From an uncultured Spirochaetaceae bacterium (GTDB lineage Bacteria; Spirochaetota; Spirochaetia; Sphaerochaetales; Sphaerochaetaceae): a DNA stretch of 62,914 nucleotides. How positions within the stretch are numbered: position 1 is the stretch's first letter; the number at the start of each line of letters is the position of its first letter. The stretch lies in the NCBI GenBank assembly GCA_944389105.1, contig CALXLD010000032.1, positions 1-62,914 of the forward strand. The letters run 5' to 3'. A program made the position numbers and the translations under genes. Positions 42,295-51,606 of the stretch are shown in pieces. The notes beneath the pieces were generated by a model. That model ran no database searches. It worked only from the letters and a program-made list of their open reading frames with translations, and was not told the origin of the DNA.

Positions 42295-43170
42295 ATGAAA
42301 GTGATGAAGACATTGAAGAAATATAAAGCGCCTTATTTGTTCATAAGCCCTTTCTTCATTCTGTTCTTCTGCTTCCAGCTGATTCCAGTTGTTTGGACTT
42401 TCTATATAAGTTTTACAGAGTGGAATGGGCTGAAAGCACCTGAGTGGGTTGGCCTGGATAATTTCAGGCTGATGTTCAACGATTATATGTTCAGGGATGC
42501 TTTTCTCAATACGGTTTTCTATTGGGTTGTCTCAGTTGTAGCCGTTATTGTCATTGCGCTTCTGATAGCAGTCTCAATCAAGAGTCCCCATCTGAAATGC
42601 AGAAAGGCTTTCCAGACAATAGCTTTTCTTCCATATGTCTGTGCTTCCGTTGCAATGGGCCTCATCTTCATGATGCTTTTTGATGAGAATGCAGGTCTCG
42701 TGAATGCTATTCTTGTCGCTCTTGGCGGAGAGAAGATTGCATGGCTGTCAAGTTCGCGCTTTGCCAAGATACCTGTTGTCCTGCTTTTTGTATGGAGATC
42801 GATTCCCTGGTTTACGATCATCATCTATTCAGGACTTCTCAATATATCCAATGAGTACTATGAAGCTGCTACAGTAGATGGAGCTAATGTTTTCCAGAAA
42901 TTCTGGAAGATCACGATTCCACTGCTTAAGAACATCCTTTTCTTCTGTGCGCTTACCATCACGATTGATACATGGAAGATGTTCAATGAATCCATGACAC
43001 TCTCCGGTCCGGGAACAAGCAATATGTCCCTGTTCCAGCTCATATATGAGAATGGATTCCAGACATTCAAGCTTGGTTATGCTTCATCGCTGAGCGTTGT
43101 TCTTATATTGATTCTTCTTATTATTTCGATGATTCAGTACAAAGTCAGGAAATCTGATGAAGGTATCTGA
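42295..43170 (+). CDS. Sugar ABC transporter permease (MalF-like)
   Basis: 291 residues from ATG 42295 (SD AGGAGG). Six membrane helices. The EAA loop is in EYYEAATVDGANVFQKFWKITIP. N-terminal APYLFISPFFILFFCFQLIPVVW is typical of CUT1 permeases. Works with the permease that follows. Confidence 0.92.
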   Translation: MKVMKTLKKYKAPYLFISPFFILFFCFQLIPVVWTFYISFTEWNGLKAPEWVGLDNFRLMFNDYMFRDAFLNTVFYWVVSVVAVIVIALLIAVSIKSPHLKCRKAFQTIAFLPYVCASVAMGLIFMMLFDENAGLVNAILVALGGEKIAWLSSSRFAKIPVVLLFVWRSIPWFTIIIYSGLLNISNEYYEAATVDGANVFQKFWKITIPLLKNILFFCALTITIDTWKMFNESMTLSGPGTSNMSLFQLIYENGFQTFKLGYASSLSVVLILILLIISMIQYKVRKSDEGI

Positions 43171-43184
43171 GGGAGGAGAGGAAA

Positions 43185-44021
43185 ATGAGAAAAAGAAATT
43201 CAGCCGTACCTACAGCTGTAGTCAATATATTCATGATTCTTGTTATATTTGTCTGTCTCTTCCCTGTGCTCTGGATGTGTGCTATTGCAATAAAGCCTGT
43301 TGGAGAGCCTGTCTCTGGATTCAATGCGCTTTCGATAAAGTCTCCTACACTGGAGAACTTCTCAAGGCTTTTCCAGCTTATTCCTGTGTGGAAGAACCTT
43401 TTCAATAGCGCATTCTCAACGCTGCTTGGAACGATAACGACATTGTTCTTCTGTGCTCTTGCGGGATTTGCTTTCGCAAAATACAGATTCCCAGGCCGTG
43501 CAAAGCTATTTGCTTTTGTCATCGCGACTATGGCAATAAGCGCAGAAGCTGGTGCTATTCCTCTTTTTATCATCATGAGGAAAATCGGGCTCATCAACAG
43601 CCTCTGGTCCCTGATCATTCCGCGAATAGCAACTGCTGTCGGCATTTTCTACCTGACTCAGTATATGCTCGATGTTCCTGATGAGCTTGTCGAGGCAGCA
43701 AGAATCGATGGCTGTACTGATTTCGGTATTTTTGCACGCGTTATCTGTCCTGTTATAAAACCAGCTCTTGCTTCCTGGGCTTCCCTTACGCTCATCGCAA
43801 GATGGAACGATTATTTCTTCCCGCTGCTTTTCCTGAACAAGACCGATAAGTATACCCTTATGGTTTCTGTTTCGCTCCTGCCGATAAGCGACGGCCTTGC
43901 AACTCCTTGGCAGGTAATACTTGCAGGATGTACTCTTGTCATTGTCCCTGCAATCATTCTTTATCTTATTATGCAGCTGATGCAGAAGGCAGACAGCTTC
44001 GCAGGTGCTGTAAAGGGCTGA
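43185..44021 (+). CDS. Sugar ABC transporter permease (MalG-like)
   Basis: 278 residues, six membrane helices. EAA loop in ELVEAARIDGCTDFGIFARVICP. Second CUT1 permease. SD GGGAGGAGAGG. One base separates its stop from the epimerase gene. Confidence 0.92.
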   Translation: MRKRNSAVPTAVVNIFMILVIFVCLFPVLWMCAIAIKPVGEPVSGFNALSIKSPTLENFSRLFQLIPVWKNLFNSAFSTLLGTITTLFFCALAGFAFAKYRFPGRAKLFAFVIATMAISAEAGAIPLFIIMRKIGLINSLWSLIIPRIATAVGIFYLTQYMLDVPDELVEAARIDGCTDFGIFARVICPVIKPALASWASLTLIARWNDYFFPLLFLNKTDKYTLMVSVSLLPISDGLATPWQVILAGCTLVIVPAIILYLIMQLMQKADSFAGAVKG

Positions 44022-44022
44022 T

Positions 44023-45213
44023 ATGCAGAATATTGTTTCTGAAGCAGAGAGAATGCTGGAAGAGAGGATTTTCCCCTTCTGGCATTCTCTTCGTGATGAC
44101 GTAAACGGTGGCTTTATCGGCTATATGTCCGAAGATCTTGAAGCTGACCCTGAGTATGATAAAGGCACTATCCTTGAAAGCCGCATCCTCTGGTTCTTTT
44201 CTGAATATGCAGCAGCATCCGGCTCTGGTGCTGCATTGTCCGATGCAGTGCATGCATATAAGTTCATAAAGGAGCATGCTATCGACAGGGAATATGGCGG
44301 CGTATTCTGGTCTGTAGGTTTCGATGGCTCCCGGAAAGACGATGCAAAGCATGCGTATTGCCAGGCTTTTGCCTTATATGGACTTTCATCCTATTACATG
44401 CTTACCGGCGATAAGGAAGCGCTGGATGAAGCTCTTTCCCTATACGGCATTATCGAGAAAAACTGTACTGATGAAACTGGTTACCTTGAATACTTCTCAA
44501 GGGACTGGAAGCTTAATGAGGACAATGGGTTATTAAGCGGACATGGCGTGAATGCCTACAGGACGATGAATACGCTTCTTCACATCTTCGAGGCGTATGC
44601 AAATCTGTACAGGGCAACGAAGATGGAGTCAGTAGCTGCTTCAATGAAACGTATCCTCTCCATTTATCTGGAGAAGGTATACTGCCCTGAAAAAAGACGG
44701 GAAGAAGTTTATTTTGACAGGGATTATAGATCCCTTTGCGATATAACAAGCTATGGACATGATATTGAATCAAGCTGGCTGATAGAGGAGGGGGCGGCGC
44801 TTCTGGGCGATGAGAAGCTTTCTTCCCTGATAAGCCAGGTTTCATCCCAGATGGCCCGCAATGTCCTTGAAAAGGCTTTTCTGGATAATGGTGCCGTAAT
44901 CAATGAATGCGTTGATGGTCATGATGATCTGACAAGAATCTGGTGGATCCAGGCAGAGGCAGTGCAGGGATTTCTTAATGAATATTGGAAATCCCACGAT
45001 CCTAAGCTGAAGGAAGCGGCGCTTTCAGTCTGGAGCTATATAACAGAGTATTTTGCAGACAAGAGGGAAGGAGGAGAATGGTTCTGGGCTGTTTCTCCTT
45101 CCGATGAGCCTCTTCGGGGCTATCCGGTGGTGGATCCATGGAAGTGTCCTTATCACAATGGAAGGCTCTGTCTGAATATCATAAAAAACGGAGATAGATA
45201 TGGACTACAATGA
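44023..45213 (+). CDS. AGE-family sugar 2-epimerase, cellobiose/mannobiose type
   Basis: 396 residues. Acylglucosamine/cellobiose 2-epimerase family: [75 protein letters not shown] and a C-terminal [10 protein letters not shown], with the His residues of the (alpha/alpha)6 barrel site. Together with the GH130 gene it overlaps by 14 bases, it fits the route in which mannobiose is epimerised to mannosyl-glucose. Cytoplasmic. Confidence 0.85.
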   Translation: MQNIVSEAERMLEERIFPFWHSLRDDVNGGFIGYMSEDLEADPEYDKGTILESRILWFFSEYAAASGSGAALSDAVHAYKFIKEHAIDREYGGVFWSVGFDGSRKDDAKHAYCQAFALYGLSSYYMLTGDKEALDEALSLYGIIEKNCTDETGYLEYFSRDWKLNEDNGLLSGHGVNAYRTMNTLLHIFEAYANLYRATKMESVAASMKRILSIYLEKVYCPEKRREEVYFDRDYRSLCDITSYGHDIESSWLIEEGAALLGDEKLSSLISQVSSQMARNVLEKAFLDNGAVINECVDGHDDLTRIWWIQAEAVQGFLNEYWKSHDPKLKEAALSVWSYITEYFADKREGGEWFWAVSPSDEPLRGYPVVDPWKCPYHNGRLCLNIIKNGDRYGLQ

Positions 45214-46366
45214 CCGTGTCTGGACGGAAAAAGAGAGGCAGGAGAGGCTTCTTTCGAGAAAGAACACGATAGATGACAGCTTCTATAATGGAATTTTCAG
45301 GCGTTATACGTATCCGGTGCTTACAAGAGACCATGTGCCGCTTTCCTGGCGTTATGATTTTTCACGGGAACGCAACCCGTATTTCATGGAAAGGCTTGGC
45401 GTGAATGCTGTGTTTAACTCAGGTGCGCTGTATCGCGATGGAAAATATTATCTGGTTGCCAGAGTAGAAGGGAATGACAGGAAGAGCTTTTTTGCTGTAG
45501 CGGAAAGCACAAGCCCTGTTGATGGATTCAGATTCACCCATCCTGTTGTTCTTCCGGATACATGCCCTGATGAGACGAATGTCTATGATATGAGGCTCAC
45601 GCAGCATCAGGATGGGTGGATCTACGGTGTATTCTGCTCCGAGCGCCATGATGATTCTTCCCCGGATATATCACAGGCTGTGGCTTCTGCCGGCATTGTC
45701 AGGACGAAGGATCTTCAAACATGGGAACGCCTTGACAACCTTGTAACGCTCCGGAGTCCCCAGCAGAGGAATGTCTGTCTTTTCCCGGAGTTCGTTGATG
45801 GAAAATATGCATTCTTTACCAGGCCAATGGACAGCTTCATTGAAACGGGCAGCGGTGGAGGAATCGGCTTCGGCTTATCGGAGAGCATAGAGCATGCCGT
45901 TATAGATAATGAGATAATAACAAGCCGAAGACGCTACCATACTATAACTGAATCAAAGAATGGGGCAGGGGCTGTTCCTATTAAGACAGAGAAAGGCTGG
46001 CTGCATATTGCTCATGGGGTCCGCAATACCGCAGCAGGACTTAGGTATGTAATCTATGTATTTGTTACAGCTTTGGATAAGCCTTGGCATGTCATTGCAG
46101 AACCTGGAGGATTGCTGATAGGACCTCGTGGACATGAACGAAGCGGAGATGTTGATAACGTTGTTTTCACAAATGGTGCTATAGACACTCCTGATGGGCA
46201 TCTCTTCATTTACTATGCTTCTTCTGATACAAGGCTGCATGTTGCTGAAACTACTGTCGACCGTATGCTTGATTATGCTTTCAATACACCTTCTGATTCT
46301 CTCAGAAGCGCGGAGGCTGTAAAGCAGAGGCTATCCCTTATTGAAGCAAACAAAGCCTTTATCTGA
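45200..46366 (+). CDS. GH130 mannosyl-glucose phosphorylase-like enzyme
   Basis: 388 residues. Five-bladed propeller of GH130 (former DUF377): [28 protein letters not shown] with the catalytic Asp, [34 protein letters not shown] and [15 protein letters not shown]. The conserved Asp-Arg of subfamily 1 suggests 4-O-beta-mannosyl-glucose phosphorylase giving mannose-1-phosphate and glucose. No signal peptide; it acts after import. Confidence 0.87.
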   Translation: MDYNDRVWTEKERQERLLSRKNTIDDSFYNGIFRRYTYPVLTRDHVPLSWRYDFSRERNPYFMERLGVNAVFNSGALYRDGKYYLVARVEGNDRKSFFAVAESTSPVDGFRFTHPVVLPDTCPDETNVYDMRLTQHQDGWIYGVFCSERHDDSSPDISQAVASAGIVRTKDLQTWERLDNLVTLRSPQQRNVCLFPEFVDGKYAFFTRPMDSFIETGSGGGIGFGLSESIEHAVIDNEIITSRRRYHTITESKNGAGAVPIKTEKGWLHIAHGVRNTAAGLRYVIYVFVTALDKPWHVIAEPGGLLIGPRGHERSGDVDNVVFTNGAIDTPDGHLFIYYASSDTRLHVAETTVDRMLDYAFNTPSDSLRSAEAVKQRLSLIEANKAFI

Positions 46367-46388
46367 TATTTTCTCAGTATTAAGAGAG

Positions 46389-46425
46389 ACAGGGCATGCT
46401 TCTATGCCCTGTTTGCTGTTCCTGC
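46389..46425 (+). terminator. Terminator of the sugar operon
   Basis: ACAGGGCAT (46389-46397) pairs with ATGCCCTGT (46404-46412), loop GCTTCT, then TTGCTGTTCC. It also separates the operon from the convergent GntR gene. Confidence 0.65.
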
Positions 46426-46428
46426 AGC

Positions 46429-47124
46429 TTACATGATTATGAAATCGTCTCTGAGGCTTGGTTCTGCATCGGGTTTTATCATGAAATAGGAATCGAGATC
46501 AGAAAGGTCCTTCTCAAGACAGTCCATGGCTTTTTCGTAATTCCTTGCAGCAATAGAATCCAGAAGCAGCTTGTGCCATTCGCTCTTGCCTTTGTCATTT
46601 CCATCCTTCCATGAGTCCTCATAGTATGATGTTATGCCTCTGAAGCATGTCTTCATCAGGGTATTGAGTGTCTTGGCAAAGTATTTGTTCCCGCAGAATG
46701 TGCATAGCGTTATGTGAAACCGTGTGTTGAGCTCCCAGTGGATGAAAGGGTCCTTGGCATTGAGCTTCTCTTCCTGGCTTTCCTTGTAAAGCGCTATCAT
46801 CGTATTCAGCTGTTCTTCACTGATATGAGGGAAAGCCATCTTAAGTGCTGTAAGCTCGATCATCTTCCTAAGGACCAGTGCGCTTTTTATATCGCTGATG
46901 CTTACTGGTTTTATTCTGTATCCTATTCTTGGAAGGCTTTCAATGATATCGTCAGCGCATAGCTGAAGCAGAGCTTCCCTGACGGGGGATTTGCTCATTC
47001 CGTATTTTGATATGAGCTGTTTCTCGGTAATAATGGAATCGCTGCCGTATTTCCGCCGTACTATATCTGCAAAAACCTCCTGATAAACGAAGTTCTTTTT
47101 CTGCTGGGAAGCATTGTCGTTCAT
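46429..47124 (-). CDS. GntR-family (FadR/FCD) regulator
   Basis: 231 residues. N-terminal winged helix (ISKYGMSKSPVREALLQLCADDIIE) and C-terminal all-helical FCD ligand domain (about 90-220) with the metal-binding Asp/His pattern (e.g. ELNTRFHITLCTFCGN). FCD regulators sense small carboxylates or sugar acids. Convergent to the sugar operon. It may bind the TGATAATATCA sites upstream of 38575, though the operators of this family vary. SD AAAGGAG. Confidence 0.85.
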   Translation of the reverse strand: MNDNASQQKKNFVYQEVFADIVRRKYGSDSIITEKQLISKYGMSKSPVREALLQLCADDIIESLPRIGYRIKPVSISDIKSALVLRKMIELTALKMAFPHISEEQLNTMIALYKESQEEKLNAKDPFIHWELNTRFHITLCTFCGNKYFAKTLNTLMKTCFRGITSYYEDSWKDGNDKGKSEWHKLLLDSIAARNYEKAMDCLEKDLSDLDSYFMIKPDAEPSLRDDFIIM

Positions 47125-47237
47125 CTGGGGCTCCTTTCAGATCGTTGAATACTGTAATTCTATATTCTATGGGTAAGAATTTCTAGCTGTATCGCATAAA
47201 TTTCATCTTCAAGCAGAACATTATCTGATTAATGTGC

Positions 47238-47243
47238 TATAAA
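47238..47243 (+). promoter_or_regulatory. -10 box implying a leaderless nrdG mRNA
   Basis: TATAAA (47238-47243) then seven bases to ATG 47251. No SD. A -35 is weak (AGAACA at 17 bases). Confidence 0.4.
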
Positions 47244-47250
47244 TTCCTCT

Positions 47251-47943
47251 ATGATTATTCATGGTCTTCAGAAGATGACACTTGTTGATTACCCTGGAAA
47301 GGTTGCCGCAATTCTTTTCACCGGCGCATGCAATTTCCGCTGTCCTTTCTGCCAGAATGCCTCTCTGGTCCTCGATCCTTCCTCGGAACCGGAAATCCCG
47401 GAGGAGGAGATCTTTGATTATCTTTCAAAACGGAAGGGGCTTCTTGATGGCGTTGTGATAACAGGCGGAGAGCCGACTGTGCATTCAGATCTTGCAGAGT
47501 ATATTGCAAGGATAAAGGAGATGGGCTTTTCGGTTAAGCTTGATACAAATGGGTACCGGCCCGATGTATTGAGGAGCGCAATTGAGTCTGGATGTGTTGA
47601 TTATGTGGCTATGGATATAAAGAACAGCTTCAGCAAATATGCCATGACAGCCGGGGTTTCCCGTGTTTTCATCGACCTGATAAAAGAAAGCATTTCCATG
47701 CTTATGAACGGGAAGATACCATATGAATTCCGCACTACAGTGGTTCATGAGCTCCATTGTGATGAGGATTTTGAGGAAATAGGGCAGACTCTCTCAGGAT
47801 GCAGTTCTTATTACCTGCAAACCTATAGCGAGAGAGGAGATATAATCAATCCTGTATTCTCAGCTCCCTCTCTGGAAGATATGGAAAGATATATAAAGAT
47901 ACTAAGAAAGACTATAGGAAACGTATCACTTCGCGATAGATAG
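47251..47943 (+). CDS. nrdG: Anaerobic ribonucleotide reductase activase
   Basis: 230 residues. Radical SAM motif CNFRCPFC (C27, C31, C34), SAM-binding GGEPTVHSD and a TNGY segment. N-terminal LQKMTLVDYPGKVAAILFTGACNF is characteristic of NrdG-like activases of anaerobes. It generates the glycyl radical on NrdD, encoded 254 bases downstream. No SD. Confidence 0.9.
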   Translation: MIIHGLQKMTLVDYPGKVAAILFTGACNFRCPFCQNASLVLDPSSEPEIPEEEIFDYLSKRKGLLDGVVITGGEPTVHSDLAEYIARIKEMGFSVKLDTNGYRPDVLRSAIESGCVDYVAMDIKNSFSKYAMTAGVSRVFIDLIKESISMLMNGKIPYEFRTTVVHELHCDEDFEEIGQTLSGCSSYYLQTYSERGDIINPVFSAPSLEDMERYIKILRKTIGNVSLRDR

Positions 47944-47981
47944 ACACGCTATATATAGCGTTATAAAACTTATATAACACT
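47944..47981. promoter_or_regulatory. Possible NrdR boxes upstream of nrdD
   Basis: CGCTATATATAGCG (47947-47960) is a perfect palindrome inside ACACGC...GCGTT, and AACTTATATAACACT (47967-47981) is a weaker one. Centres are 20 bases apart, near two helical turns. The central TATATA pattern resembles NrdR boxes, which usually occur in pairs before nrd genes. Confidence 0.45.
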
Positions 47982-48114
47982 TTCTGTTGCGTTTTTGATT
48001 GCAATAAATGTTTTACCATGCTATTCTTATAATCCAGAACAGGATGAATGAATGCAAAAAGAAATGCATGTTCTGCAGGAATTCTTCCTATTCATGTTTA
48101 TGAAAGTTTGGTTT

Positions 48115-48143
48115 TTCAGATTTTCACAATCTGAATATTTTTT
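48115..48143 (+). terminator. Intrinsic terminator in the nrdD leader
   Basis: TTCAGATT (48115-48122) pairs with AATCTGAA (48128-48135), five-base loop, then TATTTTTT (48136-48143). It lies 55 bases before the nrdD start codon and downstream of a TATAAT-like box near 48028, so it may attenuate nrdD or end a short leader RNA. Confidence 0.7.
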
Positions 48144-48197
48144 ACACGCAAATACTGTTTTATCGGTATCGGAAAGAGAAAGAGAAGAGGTTCGTCA

Positions 48198-50579
48198 GTG
48201 TATCAGGTAGTCAAAAGAGACGGAAAGACTGTTGCGTTCGATATCCAGAAGATCTCGAATGCTATCAAAAAGGCTTTTGATTCAATAGAGAAGCCTTTTG
48301 ATGATAACGTCATTGATTTCATTTCCCTTAAAGTCACAGCTGATTTTTCTTCAAAGATAGCTAATGACAAGGTGACTGTTGAGGATATCCAGGATTCTGT
48401 AGAGAAAGTTCTTGGAGAAGCTGGATATGGCGATGTTGCAAAGAGCTATATTCTTTACCGCCGCCAGAGAGAGAAAATGAGGAATATGAAGTCGACAGTC
48501 CTTGATTATAAGAAGATCGTCGACAATTACCTGCAGCTTAATGACTGGAGAGTCAAGGAGAACAGTACAGTAACTTATTCAGTAGGCGGCCTCATTCTTT
48601 CAAATAGCGGTGCTATTACTGCGAATTACTGGCTTTCCGAGATTTATGATGATGAGATTGCAAATGCCCATCGCAATTGTGATATCCACATTCATGATCT
48701 CTCGATGCTCACTGGATACTGCGCAGGCTGGTCAATCAAGCAGCTTATTCAGGAGGGACTTGGCGGAATTCCTGGGAAGATCACTTCTTCACCGGCTTCC
48801 CACCTTGCAACACTCTGCAACCAGATGGTCAATTTCCTCGGCATCCTGCAGAATGAGTGGGCGGGTGCTCAGGCATTCTCTTCTTTTGATACTTATCTCG
48901 CTCCATTTGTTAAGAAGGATCATCTTACTTATGACGAGGTTAAGAAGAGCATCGAGTCCTTTGTCTATGGTGTGAATACTCCTTCACGCTGGGGAACACA
49001 GGCTCCTTTCTCCAATATCACTCTCGACTGGGTATGTCCTAATGACCTTAAGAATGTCCCAGCTATCGTAGGTGGAAAGGATCAGGACTTCACTTATGGT
49101 GACTGCCAGAAAGAAATGGATATGGTTAACAAGGCATTCATCGAAATCATGATCGAGGGAGATGCCAATGGCAGAGGTTTCCAGTATCCTATTCCGACAT
49201 ATTCCATCACAAAGGATTTTGACTGGTCAGAGACAGAGAACAACAAGCTGCTTTTTGAAATGACAGCTAAGTATGGAACTCCGTATTTCTCAAATTACAT
49301 CAACTCGGATATGTCTCCCAATGATGTAAGGTCGATGTGCTGCCGTCTGCGCCTTGATCTCAGGGAACTCAGGAAGAAGTCCGGTGGTTTCTTCGGTTCA
49401 GGAGAGAGCACAGGATCAATTGGCGTTGTTACTGTGAACCTGCCTCGTATTGCTTATCAGGCAAAGGACAAGGAGGACTTCTATCGCCGCCTTGATAGGA
49501 TTATGGATATTTCAGCCCGTTCTCTGAAAGTAAAGAGAACTGTCGTAACACGTCTTCTCAACGAAGGTCTTTATCCATATACAAAGAGATATCTTGGCTC
49601 ATTTGATAATCACTTCTCCACAATCGGTCTTGTCGGTATGAATGAAGCTTGTATGAACGCCTCCTGGCTTGGTGTTGGCCTTGGGGATAAGAGGGCTCAG
49701 GATTTTGCGGTAGAGGTTCTTAACCATATGAGGAACAGGCTTTCTGATTATCAGGAACAGTATGGAGATCTCTACAATCTTGAGGCAACTCCGGCTGAGT
49801 CCACATCATACAGGCTCGCTAAGCATGATGTAGAGCAGTTCCCTGATATCATCACAGCTTCAGCTGATGATAGTGCGCCGTACTATACGAATTCATCGCA
49901 CCTTCCTGTTGGCTACACTGATGATATCTTCTCTGCTCTTGATGTTCAGGACAGGCTTCAGACGCTCTATACATCCGGTACCGTATTCCATGCATTCCTT
50001 GGAGAGAAGATGCCTGACTGGAAGAGTGCTATGAGGCTGGTACGCACAATCGCCGAGAATTATGAGCTTCCGTATTATACGTTGAGCCCGACATACTCAG
50101 TCTGCTCGGATCATGGATATATTGCAGGAGAGGTCTATAAGTGTCCTCATTGCGGCAAGCCGACTGAAGTCTACTCGAGGATTACGGGTTATTACCGTCC
50201 TATACAGAACTGGAATGTTGGTAAGGCAGAGGAGTTCAAGGAGAGAAAAACTTACGATGTTCCTAATTCCCACCTTACACATACAGGTCCTCTCAATGCA
50301 CAGGCCGGAAAGCATGAGGATGACTGCTATACAATGGTTGGCAACGATGGAGAGATGCTTTTGTTCACAACAAAGACATGCCCGAACTGCCGTATCGCAA
50401 AGGCAGCTCTTGATAAAGCTGGCATGAAGTATAGGGTAGTAGATGCTGAGGAGAATACAGAGCTCTGCAGAAAATACAATATACAGCAGGCTCCTACGCT
50501 TGTGGCTTTCACAGACGGAATTGCTACAGTTATCTCAAATGCATCCCAGATAAGGACATTTGCAGAGAGCGCTGTCTGA
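48198..50579 (+). CDS. nrdD: Class III ribonucleotide reductase with thioredoxin-like tail
   Basis: 793 residues. N-terminal ATP-cone (YQVVKRDGKTVAFDIQKISNAIKKAF). The glycyl-radical barrel ends with a zinc site (CSDHGY...CPHCG) and the radical glycine G664 in SRITGYYRP. From about residue 710 a redox domain with CPNC (C728-C731) and QQAPTLV (cis-Pro) follows: a glutaredoxin/NrdH-like fusion that can serve as the reductant. Reduces NTPs to dNTPs anaerobically. GTG start with SD GAAGAGG. Probably controlled by the leader terminator and NrdR-like boxes. Confidence 0.92.
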   Translation: MYQVVKRDGKTVAFDIQKISNAIKKAFDSIEKPFDDNVIDFISLKVTADFSSKIANDKVTVEDIQDSVEKVLGEAGYGDVAKSYILYRRQREKMRNMKSTVLDYKKIVDNYLQLNDWRVKENSTVTYSVGGLILSNSGAITANYWLSEIYDDEIANAHRNCDIHIHDLSMLTGYCAGWSIKQLIQEGLGGIPGKITSSPASHLATLCNQMVNFLGILQNEWAGAQAFSSFDTYLAPFVKKDHLTYDEVKKSIESFVYGVNTPSRWGTQAPFSNITLDWVCPNDLKNVPAIVGGKDQDFTYGDCQKEMDMVNKAFIEIMIEGDANGRGFQYPIPTYSITKDFDWSETENNKLLFEMTAKYGTPYFSNYINSDMSPNDVRSMCCRLRLDLRELRKKSGGFFGSGESTGSIGVVTVNLPRIAYQAKDKEDFYRRLDRIMDISARSLKVKRTVVTRLLNEGLYPYTKRYLGSFDNHFSTIGLVGMNEACMNASWLGVGLGDKRAQDFAVEVLNHMRNRLSDYQEQYGDLYNLEATPAESTSYRLAKHDVEQFPDIITASADDSAPYYTNSSHLPVGYTDDIFSALDVQDRLQTLYTSGTVFHAFLGEKMPDWKSAMRLVRTIAENYELPYYTLSPTYSVCSDHGYIAGEVYKCPHCGKPTEVYSRITGYYRPIQNWNVGKAEEFKERKTYDVPNSHLTHTGPLNAQAGKHEDDCYTMVGNDGEMLLFTTKTCPNCRIAKAALDKAGMKYRVVDAEENTELCRKYNIQQAPTLVAFTDGIATVISNASQIRTFAESAV

Positions 50580-50610
50580 AAAAACGGACATATCTACGGC
50601 TGTACAAGGC

Positions 50611-50640
50611 AAGGGGATGGCAACATCCCCTTTGTTTGTC
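50611..50640 (+). terminator. Terminator of nrdD
   Basis: AAGGGGATG (50611-50619) pairs with CATCCCCTT (50624-50632), tight loop, then TGTTTGTC. Confidence 0.75.
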
Positions 50641-50819
50641 TTTAACTGGAAATATTATGTACTTTCTATCTTCCTAGGCATTTTAATCCATTCCCACCGG
50701 ATGAGTGTCTTCACAATTTTCCACCCCTATATCACTCTATTTATTTCGATAATTCATAAGTTTGGAAATGGTTCTCTTGATCTATTTTTGCAGTCCTTAA
50801 GGCTGTGCTGCAAAAACAA

Positions 50820-50843
50820 TCTCCCTAGGATTTCTTAGGGAGA
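50820..50843 (-). terminator. Terminator of the FMN reductase gene
   Basis: TCTCCCTA and TAGGGAGA pair; the minus strand continues TTGTTTTTGCAG. The region 50641-50819 between the two terminators holds nothing recognisable. Confidence 0.65.
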
Positions 50844-50869
50844 TTTCTTACCACTCTGTCAGGAAGGTT

Positions 50870-51379
50870 TTACTCTTCGGCTGCAAGTACCCTGACTTTT
50901 TCCAGTGCTTTTGCAAAAGCTTCATCATCAGTTGTGTCAACTCCAAGAAAACGCAGTCCGATGTTTATGAAGTCAGCCATTTCCTGGAACTGGCCATTGA
51001 GAAGCCTGAATTCGTTATCATCATCCTTTGCGGCTCCGTTCATGACAACTGTAAGGGTCTTTCCTTTCCAGTCTTCTTCTCCCATTGGATAGAGTCTATC
51101 TACGACAAGTTTTGTCTGGGCTGTCATCTGCCACCAGTATACAGGTGAGAAGATTGCGATTTTATCTGCCTTCTTTGCTTTCTCAAGGATTTCAGGCATG
51201 TCATCCTTCTGTACGCATATGCCATTTCCTTTTGTCCTGCACCAGCCACAGCCATGGCAAGGACCCACTTTAACATTCCTTGCATAGATTATCTCTGCAC
51301 CTGTTATTTCCGCATAGGCTTGGGCAAGTCTGTCTGAGTACATTCCCTTTCTCGGACTTCCTGCTATAACTATTTCCAT
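50870..51379 (-). CDS. NADPH-dependent FMN reductase-like flavoprotein
   Basis: 169 residues from the ATG at 51379 (SD AGAGG eight bases before); an ATG three codons earlier sits too near the SD. Flavodoxin-like fold with the FMN-phosphate loop GSPRKGMYSDRLA and a SPVYWW ring-binding loop. A CHGCGWC segment followed by C in GICVQKDD resembles the Cys cluster of iron-sulphur flavoproteins, but spacing for a 4Fe-4S cluster (CX2CX2CX4-7C) is only approximately met. Probably an NAD(P)H-linked redox enzyme of anaerobes. Confidence 0.8.
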   Translation of the reverse strand: MEIVIAGSPRKGMYSDRLAQAYAEITGAEIIYARNVKVGPCHGCGWCRTKGNGICVQKDDMPEILEKAKKADKIAIFSPVYWWQMTAQTKLVVDRLYPMGEEDWKGKTLTVVMNGAAKDDDNEFRLLNGQFQEMADFINIGLRFLGVDTTDDEAFAKALEKVRVLAAEE

Positions 51380-51449
51380 GTCATTCACCTCTTCTAGATA
51401 GAATATTAAGCTTATTCATTGAATCTGGAAATATATAAAGAAAGTAAAA

Positions 51450-51473
51450 CCTCATCTGGTTATTCAGATGAGG
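51450..51473 (-). terminator. Terminator of tRNA-Pro
   Basis: CCTCATCTG (51450-51458) pairs with CAGATGAGG (51465-51473); the minus strand continues TTTTACTTTC. Confidence 0.75.
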
Positions 51474-51480
51474 CTTCCAG

Positions 51481-51554
51481 TCGGGCAAGGCGGATTTGAA
51501 CCGCCGACCCCAAGTCCCCCAGACTTGTACGCTAAACCCCTGCGCTATTGCCCG
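51481..51554 (-). tRNA. tRNA-Pro (anticodon GGG)
   Basis: Minus strand, 74 bases. Acceptor CGGGCAA/TTGCCCG with discriminator A; anticodon stem CAAGT/ACTTG with loop CTGGGGG, anticodon GGG reading CCC and CCT; T-arm GGCGG-TTCAAAT-CCGCC. The 3' CCA is not encoded and must be added by the CCA-adding enzyme. Own terminator follows. Confidence 0.95.
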
Positions 51555-51606
51555 GAATATCGGACGAACCATAACATATCAAAAGCACTGTGTCAAAGCC
51601 CCCGTT

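Noticed and set aside
50560..50838. 92-codon open frame after nrdD
   Set aside because: It runs through the nrdD terminator and into the convergent terminator and has no SD.
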